Below, one piece after another: positions 41,501-53,500 of a DNA stretch of 64,000 nucleotides. The position numbers and the translations under genes were made by a program. The stretch covers positions 15,170 to 79,169 of the forward strand of contig NW_019091626.1 in the NCBI RefSeq assembly GCF_001949145.1. The letters are read 5' to 3'. The notes beneath the pieces were generated by a model. It was not told where the DNA came from and did no database searches. It saw nothing but the letters and a program-made list of their open reading frames with translations. Numbering within the stretch: the first letter of the stretch is position 1; each line of letters opens with the position of its first letter. This stretch comes from Acanthaster planci. Taxonomy: Eukaryota > Echinodermata > Asteroidea > Valvatida > Acanthasteridae.

Positions 41501-44500
41501 CTGATCGTCAAATGTCTTACTAATTTGTCGACAGATATAACGTCCACTACTGCGGTGTCATTCACTAGTTCTAATGGAACAAACCCGACAGAAGGTGAAT
41601 CAGTTGAAAATTTCACTGTCTAATACACCCAGTGAGGTTTTTGAGCCTTTCAAGAAATACTTATCGTCAAATGTATTACTAATTTGTCGACAGATATAAC
41701 ATCCACTACTGCGGTGTCATTCACTAGTTCTAATGGAATAAACCCTACAGAAGGTAACGAGTTGAGCGTGATGTCAATGGTTACTGGAGTGTTACTTTTA
41801 CTGGGCAATAAAAGAATATACAAGATTCTCGAATTGCAAATGAGGAATACTCCAGAGTTGCACCGGATAGAGCCTATTTAATTTTCAATTACTGAGTATA
41901 GTCTTTCTGAAAAAGACTTTGTGAAAGGCATGAAATATATCGCTCATTTCTCGAATGATCTCAGATCCACTGAACAAAGTGGCCTGGCGCCAACTACAGT
42001 ATTACCCACGACTTCTCATGGAATGAACCCGACAGAAAGTAGTAACTAGTATTAACAAAAGTGAAACGCTCTTGGTTGCAGTCTTCGTCTTGTTTGATAG
42101 CCAGTGCGACTACGGCACCAGGATTTCAAACCATTTCTGTAGCAAATAGGTTTGGAGAAGTGAAGCGTATGAAATCAATTTCTCAAAAAGAGTGAAAGAT
42201 TCAGTATCGTATAGAGCATCATTTATTGTGACTGAATAACTGACACCTGAAGTAAACCCACTCTATTCTCACCGTAATTTGGTGATGTACTTTCCCATGC
42301 TTGAGGTTTTGAACATTGAAGTTTCTTCTAGTTTTGTTACCGTTTGTACATGTGTTTTTCCCAAAACTGGTCGGTAGAGATCGCAAACAGAATTATGTTG
42401 TTTGTCTAAATACGAGCTCAAACTGTAGCATTTGATGATATTGGCTAGCGTTTATGTTCATTAAAAAATGATGCATTCTGTTTGAAATATTTTTAAAATC
42501 ACGTTTTAATGCATACATCGCACATGAGACCTTACAAAGTGAGTAAACTTCATACAAAAATATTCCAACAGACGAATAGTAGCAGTGCAGTTCGGGTGTT
42601 TTGACATCATTGCATAGATAAATGAAAATAACATGCTGGTTTGATGTTGTCTCTATCGAAGCTGAAAGCACGTGCCGTCCCGGAGATTTCGATTGCGGAG
42701 AATCGGTGTGCATTAGCGGTTTATGGCAGTGTGATGGTTTCCCGGACTGTGATGATGGAAGTGATGAGGAGGATTGTGGTAATTAAAACTAAAGAACTCA
42801 AGGAAGATTGCATTAAAGAAATTTACTTTGTCTTCCTGAAATATATATGTTTCGCACCAGCAACAATATCTGCCTCAAAATAGATTTTGTCACAGGATAC
42901 CCCTGGATAAAAACAGGGGTATTGAAAATGTGCATCCGTGAAATTATTATTTATTTATTTATTTTGTCAAATATTAAATAGTAAGTACCTCAACGTTGTT
43001 TTCATATGTTTCTGTGCCCAGCAAGAAATGAGACGGAGAGGAAACCTCCGCATGTCCAAACCCTATACAAATTCTGGACTGCTGTTACGTAACACATCCC
43101 TCCTTCATATAAAGAATTTCTGAGATGGAGCTAACAATGACCTACACAATGACAGGCGGGGGTCTCACCGTCGCATATCTTGCGTCATATATGCACGTTT
43201 TCTGGAATCAGAATAGGCACAGGGAAAAACAAATTCCTCACAGAATCACCTTTGTCATCCATGACTTCCACTGAAAGATAAGATCTTTCACGAGTTAAAA
43301 ATTGAAAAAGACTCGAAGAACTAGAAGCTCAGGAAGGCACTGACCTACTTGTTTGCAGTCATTCTGCTCGGTGTTTTTTTTTTTTTTTAGTCGGCTGTCG
43401 CAATTTTTGTTTCCTGGACGGGGACCGGGGAAACTGCTGGTGTGACAAGACGTGTGAGATCTACGAAGATTGCTGCAATGATTACTACGAATATTGCACG
43501 CTTCCAGATTACCCCACTGAACTACCAGGTGAAGCACCCCCCCCAAAAAAAGTGTTCTCATTATTATTCTCAAAAGTACGACATGGTACTTTGTTACTAC
43601 AAAGAACGGCCGGAAAGACCTTTCAGATAATAATGTAATGAAAGGAAACTGCGAACAGACTTTTCCAGAAGGTGGAAGTATTTGAAACAACAAAACTGAA
43701 AGGAAATTTTCAAAAATGATTTATTTTAGTCGTTTATGTATATCTCATTTTGGCTGAATGCATCACTTATTAATAGTTACATGAGACATTTATATCAATG
43801 CTGTCATCTTTTTGCAATGAGCAAACATGATTCACATTACCTACTGAGTACATGGCCATTAACTTCAGCAACATTACATAGTGTATCATTTTACATTTGA
43901 TAAATTAGATGACAACATTTAGGTTTAAGGTTAAGCAAGAACGCGTTTGTACCCCAACCTATGGAGAGACAAAGAAAACTTTGCAATCTAACATACTAGG
44001 ACAGACAAATGACTAACATGACAAAACAAAAACAAGTGTGAGACAATACCGGATTAATAGAGCACAAATACTTTTCTAGCAAACACAGATAAAAAAGGTA
44101 ATGATTAGAGAGAAACATCAAGACCATTTCGGTACAATATACCTTGATGAATAACATCGTTCTTGGCCAATGACGTTCTGTTAAATTCGACAAACAAGTT
44201 TCCCTTCATACTGCTACGAGTATTATAATTATGGATGTTAGATGCTAAAGTTACTTTGTTAAAGTTATTTGTTACTGCTTCGTGGGAGCTAAAACTAAAT
44301 ATTCTTACATCTAAACTAAACTTGCCCACTGAAAACATTTCTGCAAATCGTAGTCGTTCAAATATTGTGTACTTACGATTCCAAGGCGTTATAATCGTCT
44401 ATGCGTGTGCAAATACACATCGAGAGACAATGGCAAACTTACTGTGCTACCTGTGTTCCAGGTTTTTTTTCTTTTTACATGAGTTTGGCGCAGTTCCAGA

Positions 44501-47500
44501 AATATTGTTTGGTTACATTTCTTCACAAGTGTAAACGTTCATTAGGGTAGGTTACCCTAATCAAGAATGAGACGTTAGGTATAAAACCATCCCTAGATTT
44601 TGATCAGTTCTGTTGCTTTGATCCATTGGCGTACATCCCGGGGAAGAGGGGGTAGATATCCCCAACTCTTTACCAGGGAGATGGACAATTAAATCCCCCC
44701 CCCATTTGAAAAAGAAATAAGACGGATTGTGAAAAAAAACCTCTCTAACTTGCCAAGAAACAAAATGTACTCATTAGCACCCAAAAGCAAAACATTCTGC
44801 AGGAATGCAATACATATTGCAGATGGCCTTCAAATGGTGTCAGCAACTCCCCCTCGCAACACTTTTCATATTTCCATTGCCAGGCGCGTACCCTCTTTCT
44901 TCCACCCCTAATTTACGCACAACTTTTACGCTATTGATTCCAACTAAAACAGTACATGCAGAAATGACATACGGCCATTTGTTGGAAGTCGGCTTTTTCG
45001 AGGGGGGGTAATAACGCACCTACAAGCGCCATCCATTGTCAGCTGCCCACATAATGTAACACTGTCATGACTTTAACGTTGCAGACATTGACGAATGTGA
45101 CCCGGATGAACCTCTGCACAACTGCGACGACAATGCGTTCTGCACTGACACATCTACTGGATTTAACTGCACGTGTAATGTGGGATATGAAGGCGATGGA
45201 ACAGCGTGTAGTGGTAACAATTAATTTTTATTCTTGGCAAGAGAAATTATTGAGTTTGCACCAGCTTATTGGTATCATTACAATTTTGTCGCTTAGGTTT
45301 AAAAGGAGACATTTTAGTGTCGCTGAATCTGAGTCCCAGTGAATCCATTAGAACTGATCGTCCTGGCCCCAACAGCATGCACCTAGGCCTACAACGCACA
45401 CTCTGAATCTCCGTGTCGGGCCATAATTCAGACTGGAGATTTAGTCAGCAAATACACCGAGCATGATACATCCCAGACATGCATGACTATACGGGTACAA
45501 AGGGATTCTGTGATAGTCATACCTTTACTTCCCTGTCACTTAAGATGTTGAGGCTCCGGACATATCATGCATCGGCAATCTGACCGCGTTCTTGGACTGC
45601 CACAAGAACTACTCATCCGTCTCACTTCCTGGTGTCGACGACGTACATGACAACTCTGGAGAATACACCGTCACTGTTGTCATCGAAGACACTTCGTATG
45701 AGGTAGGCAACACCGTCACTTTTGACCAAGTGTCGTCCCCACACAGAGTACGCTACACCGCGACCGACAAGTCAGCAAATAGTGCAACCTGTGATGTGTT
45801 CGTTCATGTTTCCTCTGCAAATGGTAAGTGTCTATTTGAGAAAATAGTGCCCCCACCAAAAATAAACCAAACTGAGATAACAAATATGCAAGCAGTTTCA
45901 AAGTTCAAAAAGTTAATGTCAACTGGCAGCATTTGTAACCTATTGTTTTTTAAGAGGACACTCTTATGAGTCTTTTCATAATAATGATTTTAATTTCAAC
46001 TTGTCATAAATTCCTCGTGGGCAACCAGTGTACTGTTTTGGAAGAACAAAATGTGTTTTTCCTTTAAAAGCTATGAGGCTTTGCATGGCCACCTTGCAGA
46101 CCAGTTGTTTTGCTCCGCATTGAGCCCACCCTTATTGCGCATACTGTGTGAACTGGTCTGCAAGATGGCAACCATGAACACTTTCTACTAGTGTGGTACT
46201 GTGTCCAACAAACGAGTTTATGTCCACCAGATAGTGGCGTAACTAGGAGGACCTGGGCCGTACACATCTTTTTCAAGGGGACTTGCACAATTATATAAAA
46301 GCAACGGAGGTTTCAAATGGGGGCACTCAGGTGCACAGGCATCCGCTAGCTGGCGGGGATGGGGGCACGTGGCCCATTGTGCCCCCCCCACCCCGCGCCA
46401 CTAAGCATGTTTGTTTATTAATACGTAACAACTGTTCAAAACTGCGTGTGTGTTTTTTCTTACTTTTGCGATCCTATGCATGGTCCAAATTGATCTTTTG
46501 CTCCCAACTTCTCCACTTTTAAGGGGGTAAGATTATAGAAATGAAACAAGCTCCCCGTGACAAGCAGACTTGTACGCTTCTCTGGTGCGTTGCGTACACG
46601 GTGTGTTCATGCGTTCCACTTTCACGGACACAAAAGTCGACTCTTTTAACGTGTGCACGTGTGTGTTGCGTGATCTGCCTTCAAAGTCGCCATTTTGATG
46701 GATAGACAACGCTTGGCGCAAGTGTCGGCATGCATATTGAAATTTACTTTTAGTTTTGAATGTGACCCACGCTGAAGGTTTTTTTTACGTCACCGGAATA
46801 GTCTCTTCTTTTTCGTGAATGACTTTTTACCTTTCCAGCTTACATGGGGAGGTGCTTTGGTGTTGAAACTTTCATCAATTCTCCAAGCCCTGGTCTAATA
46901 GGTACTTGAAATTTATTAGGAAATAGTTGAATACTAAATGTTAGCTAAAACTTATTTGGTATGTTTATTTTGTTATCAGACGGTCAGTTTTGTTCAGCTA
47001 CCGGTAGTCCAACCAACTGCATATGTTCTTCGAACCAGCAGGGACATTGCACCTGCTCTGCTGGCTACTGCGGACATGACTGCTCTCGTAAGTCCTTTTT
47101 TCTTATTGTTCATTAGTTTGTTTTTGTTTTACCCGGCGTTTTCTAACCGAATGCCAAATATTGTATGCAATTTTTAAAAAGCAATCTTGTGAATGATATG
47201 GCTTTCATGGAAGGCAGTAATGATGTTTGTGAAGTCTGAGTTGGTTACACAGTCTGTTCCATCACAATCTATCATCGAGCTAGCAGGCACTAGTACTTTG
47301 CATAATTCTTTGAACTTGTGAAACTGGTAGTATTAACTTGTGCAAGCAAATGACACACCGAGAACTACAGGGCACCAACCATATTTCAAAAATACTAGAA
47401 GTTAGCTTTGACATATGAACTCCCCTTTTGTACTGGAATAAACGTTTAAAATCTTAGACCTAACAACGTCATTCCATAGCAAGTTTGATTGAAGTCATTA

Positions 47501-50500
47501 TTTCCAACCGAAACAGAAAACAATGAGGGAACAGCCTGCAGTGGACCTGGTAAACCCTTTCAGAACTGCAAAGACGTCAACCAATGCAACACTAGCTTTA
47601 CGGGTCCACAGTGTGAGGAATGTAAGTTGAAAACTGACGAGAAACATGATTATAAGGAGTGAACTTTCTTGATTTCGAGTAACAGTTACCTGGCATTTTG
47701 TGGCTGTTTTATTTGGGGTGAGCTACTCGTTTTATTCTTCAAACAGCTAACGCAGCAACAAACTGTCCGGAAGTTTCCAACCAGTGTCTGCAAGGCGAAA
47801 CCTCCGTGGAAATCTCGTGGACTGAAGTCAAAGCTGTTGAGCCGTCCGGTGACCCAATCTCTCCTGCTGCCATCACTTGCAAGGACATCGACGGAGCTAC
47901 CATCGGGCTCACGGGAGGCGTTTTTGGGTTGGGGAAGCACGAAGTTGTTTGTTCGTCAAAAACAGATACCGGTGTCGTCCCACAATGCTTGATTTCCTTC
48001 ATGGTTTCGGGTAAAAATGCGCTTGGTTATTCTATTCTGTTTAAAGTCACGTTTTGAGTGCCAAGCTGGGAAAAGCTTTAAGAAATAGTATAGTTTACAC
48101 TTGCTGTATTTATACCCGACAGGATCCTGGCTTTCCAAGAAGGATGGTTTAAAATTCGGAAGTCATGGAATGCATGGAAGTTGTTTTGAAGGCCAAGTCC
48201 AATTTAACAAGGAGTTTGTGGATCATTTATTGTTCCAATTTTCGCAGAATTTAGACGAATACAATGCGAGTTTTCATCAAGAAATATTAGCTCAAACTCA
48301 TTAGATTTTCAACTCCTGCACTACCGGTACTTGTTTTTTTATCTATTTATTTTTTTATAAGGAATATGCAATTAGAAATTGGAGTTAAAACGGCATTGTC
48401 GATTTTAGTGCACCAGCCTTGAAAAACTGTCTGTAGGATCGTGCTGTGTCATATTTGAGGGCGGAGGCAAAATGTCATCTCGTCACACCTGATGGCATAA
48501 ATCTCATTTTGCAAAATGTTAGACTTAAGGAACTGCAATCCTGTGCCGCTGCCCCAATATCTGTGCTCTCCCTTCATCATTCAAATGATTGTATTCTCCT
48601 TTTTGCATGCAGAATATCCGTTTATTAAGTTGTCGGCAGTAGGCAACCAGTGCACTGATCCAGGGAAACCAACCTCAACGGTGACATGGAATGTAGTAAC
48701 AACTGGGGACGATGTAGTGATCGCCTGTACAGGAAATGGGACTAACATCGGACCAACGGGAGGTGTCTTCGGAGTAGGATCTCACGTAGTATCTTGCATT
48801 GCTACTAACTCGGGCGGCTGTGCAAGATCGAGGGCATTCGGTTTCGATGTTCTTGGTGAGTAGGCCTATTGCTGAGACTGGCTAATGAAAACTTGGTATG
48901 ACTACTGAATACCTTAAGTGTCTTGTACCTGGATCGAAGGGAAAAAGCAGAATAACGATAAGAAAGCAGAATGACCAACTTACGTTGACTTAATTCATCC
49001 ATTTGAGCCTTTGCTGTGGACTTCCATTCCGTTGACAAACATGCATCTCTTCTCGTGAAAAAAAAAACTCTAGTGAGTTCTTTCTGAAAACAATTCTCCG
49101 TGTGTGTTTCTAGCTGGGAATATCCTTCCGTTCGGAGTTGAGGTGGGCGATTTTCTGCTATCCCAGGCAATGCAAGAGGTAGGCGATATCTGCACCTATG
49201 ACAAGAAATTTGTTTCTCATCTAGTCACACACATTGTATGGCAATTAGACAACTGGTGGAACCAGAAGGGACGCTAGGTGTAAGTTTCCCGCCAAAGAAT
49301 ATGTTTATTTGTTTGTTATCTTCGGGGGTTGGTGTACTCAGAATAAAGATACTTGGCATCCTTCATGAGATCTCTTACACCTTTACGGAGTAAAAGACAA
49401 TTGACCATCGTTAAAAACTGTAAACATGGCTGCATTATTGCCTTAGACACATTGTATGGCAACCAGGATCCATCACTCTGACTCAAACAAGATTGCAAAG
49501 AGTATTTCACTTTAAACTTCATACTGCATTGTTTCAGATTGTGAGAAAGCGATTGGAATCCTGATAGGTTGCCTTTGCCGAGATGGGGATAGGTAGACTC
49601 ATCTGAATTATGTACACGCGATTTTGAACAGCTAAGTGTATGTGTTGAAAAAGAAGTAATTACGGATTCTTTTCTATCAAGGTTTCGTTTTGGGCGTTGA
49701 GATCCCTAATAGCCCCGTCAAACAGAGCATTGTATCGTGCAATGGGCTTATTCCAGCGATTGACCCATAAGCATTTCCTGTTCTTTTTGGCATGGTTGTC
49801 GAGGGAGCATATGTCCCACTGTGGAAAGATCAGAGGGAAAACAGAATGAGAAAAGTGATAAAAAGGGAAGGAAAAAACTAATTTTACCTGTAATAAAATC
49901 AACAGTGTTCTCACTCCGTTTCTGATGAGTATTTTGCCCCTCCCCCCGGAAATTTCCCCCTTGAAAAAACGGTGGATTGTCTCCAACCCGGAAAAAAATC
50001 CTGGCAATGTCCATGCTTCTGAACACTAATTTTTTTCACACTCATACATACTCAACTGAAGTGAAATCTTTTTTTTCTTTGTTTCAACAGAAGCAGCAGT
50101 CAAAGAAGGATTTGATATCACCAACAATTTATCCACCAAATTTCTTTCCCTTCTGCGATGAACTGTATGAGACAATCTACGTAAGAGCAGTTTCTTTTTG
50201 TTGATCAATTACTGGGTGTTGTTCCTTGTTATTTCAAAAACCCTACTTCTTTTAGGGTAATCGGAATGTGCATAATGCCTTGAACGCCAGCTTTCCTAAA
50301 TTAAGGTTATGATGTTGAACTTTTCTTGTTTTGTTTTCTTTTTTATTTCTCGTTTACAGTTCACCGACAATGGTGTAATCGCTCTGTCAAATAATAAAAG
50401 CCTTGATAAGTGGGCGTTTCCTGGAGCCAAATATTTGAAGTTTCCCGATGGTTTGAAACTGATAGCACCGTTTTGGGCTGATGTCAAGGCCGATGCATTC

Positions 50501-53500
50501 ACTGTCGAAAAGAATGTTTTCTGGCAGGTACTTTAGAAACAAGTTTCTGTTACAGCATTATTTAATGTCAAATTGCATACATATACTGATTCCCCATGCT
50601 TGAACATGGACTTTATCTCATATAGTGCATAATCAGTGAAAGGTTTCCAACCTCGAAGGAGAAATGAATGTCCAGACAGTGTAAAACAGGGTGACAGGTT
50701 AATGCGGGAACCCTGGCGTAAATAACGATGACATGGGTTGCGTTTTACTTGCATTTCACAGCGTAATACTCAAGCAATTGCATTTAAAATATTTGCAGTA
50801 TTTTTCAATAGGAGATGATTGGTATTAATGCACATGTGTTTCAAATGTATATCTTTCAAAGGAGAAAAAATCCAATCCGTTAACTGACGTTTTCTACCAT
50901 GGTATTTACAAGAAATAACTTTCGAACTGGGATTGAAGCGTAAACCGGAATGAGAAAAATGGCAGGGGTTAAAACAGACGCTCTTAAACTTTCTCAAAAC
51001 TACTTTAGAAATAAGACAAATTACATTAGCTTTCTTCAATTTTCTCCCAGGTTTATAACCAGTACGATTCCAACGGTAACCAGGATACATTAAATGCCAT
51101 CAGGGACATCATGTCATCACACATTGAAGTTGGGAATGGTACCGGACTCGCCTACTGGGCGCTAGTTATTACGTGGAGTAACGTTCCACCCAACTCGAAA
51201 GCAACGGTACGTTTGAATCTTCATGTGACAAAATCCACATGGTCGTCTCGACTGCCTCATAACATAATATTCACATACGAAAAAAATGTCAAATGTCAGA
51301 TCAATCTTTTGTTAATACCATGACCGTCTTTACACTCGCTAGCAATCAAGCAACCTGGTTTGCAGGTTTTTAAGTGGAAAGCAAAACAAAGGAAACTGGG
51401 CCTACTGTAAATACAGTAAACACAAAACTCAACAACTGACAGGCTGAGGAAAGTTAAGCCTAATCTCAGTGGACTGATTTTACATTATATTTAGGAATAC
51501 CTAAGTAGATTTGTATGTCTGTGTGCATGATTTCATGTTACTTTCAGGGTACAAACACATTTCAAGTCGTGCTACTGACAGACTCTATCCACAGCTATGC
51601 GATGTTTAACTACGATCCTTGCAATATGAACTGGGACACCGTCTTCCTTCCCAATAAAAATGTCATATTGGGCTACACGTGTGGAGTGTCTGACCAGAGC
51701 GTGTACGTAGATGTTCCTGAACATTTGCTCTTCCGTCCGGGCAGCATCGTCGGGAATTCTGGTCAGAGGGGCCGCTGGGTGTTCCAGCTGGACAGCCACT
51801 CCAAGGAGTTTGTCAACCCTCGATTATACTGCCACAACTGGTACGGTCGTCAGGCTCCCTACCCAATTTTTGATTTCTACTACCCGCCGTTTGCTGACAC
51901 GTGCCCCTGCAGTCTGGGAATGGCTCGGTTCGATTGGCGATTCCGTAGGATGACGCATCGTTACTGGGTTCTACCGGGAGACGTTTGGGATTTCTTTCAA
52001 GATACAAGTCAGTTTAGTCATAAGATAAATTAATCTTTCAGATATCATGATAACGAATTCGTTTTGATTGTTTAACTCAAAAAGGAATGACAAATAACGT
52101 GTTATGGATTGTTCCTATATTTTGGAACGTTGTAGGTAATACTCTCTCCCTCTGCGAATTAAGTAGGACTTTATTGAAAGAAAAACAAAGAAGGGACCTT
52201 TCTTCAATTTGCCAATAGCAAGAAAGGATTAGCAAGGTCTTATTATGTTTGGCTACTTCTCTTCGGAGTTATCAACTAAAGTCGTGTTAGTTCACATAAT
52301 AGTTTTCATATGTTTCCATACCTTTTGATAGCTGTTGCTTGCTATGTGAGACTTTATCAAGCCCCTGGAACCCCCGGCCCACAATGCTGCTACAAGAGAT
52401 CAACCGGCGATCTTCTTTACGACGTGAGGAATCCGAGAGTTGCTTCAGTCTTTGAGAGGTTCCCCTTCAGTCCAGTGTTCTACACCCCCGATGTGTTTCA
52501 AAAGTGGTACGGTAAGTTGACACGCCTGATTTAATTGGCCTTTCTCCTGTTTAATAGCTGTTACAGTCGGGGCATGTCTTGTTCAGGATTAGATTCACTT
52601 CCGGTGCATATTTATATACAGGGAGGGAAATTACACCCACTTCATTCTTCGTTATTGTGCGTATCCTACATGCATATGACTCATTTCTTCAATGGTTTAT
52701 TGGCCTATTTGACTCGAATTAGGCAGTTCTGTAGTCATCATCTGTGTAGCAATTGTAAGTGATAAAGAGGGTTTTACATACTTTACTCTCAGATTATACT
52801 ATCAAAACGTGCTGTTTTGAAGATAAACAAATCGACAGCATGCGGTGTGGGACACGCCTTAATTCACATCTCAACTAGCAAGGTAGTTCTTTTTTAATGA
52901 TTCGTTTATTTGCAGATGAAGAAGTGATCTCCCGCTACCACTGCTGTGAAAAGTCCACCCTGTGTCCCCTTTATATTGAATGGCGCCCTCTCATGACTTG
53001 CTCCCACTACATACCACCCTTCTGGGGTAAGAAATTCAAGAAGCAACTTTTTCGTTTTCATAAAAAAGTGCAGTTTTAGAAAATAAAATGGATTTTAACA
53101 GAACATTTGTAGAGTGTTATTATTAATATTTACAACGGTAGAAATACCATGCTTGGTTAATTCAAAAGACGAATCAGTGTTCCGTTTGTTTAAAAACACA
53201 GTGTAACCTGGCGTTATTTTATGGCCACTTTTTTTTAAATCTAAAATCCAAGGTTGGTTCTGGGGAGATCCACACGTGCGAACTCTCGACGGTCTGGACT
53301 ACACCTTCAATGGCCTGGGTGAATACACACTGGTCCTCATTGAAGACCCAGACAGAGGCAAGAGAATCTTTGAACTGCAAGGCCGAACACAGAGAGTGTA
53401 CGACCCCAAAACAGAGGACTTGACAAATGCAACCTCATACAGTGGCTTTGCAGCGTTGGACGCTGAGAGCGGTGCAAGGGTTTGTATTCGGAGGAGATTG

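Larger units (their letters stand above)
41441..41758. repeat. 159-bp tandem duplication containing a mini-exon
   Basis: Two direct copies (starting at 41441 and 41600) each include about 94 bp of intron and one complete 60-nt exon with its splice sites. They differ at about ten positions. A third, decayed exon copy may lie at 42000-42038. Confidence 0.9.

Noticed and set aside
43022-43089. Possible extra exon after LDLa 18 with a good acceptor
   Set aside because: No donor restores phase 1, and the encoded peptide fits no domain.
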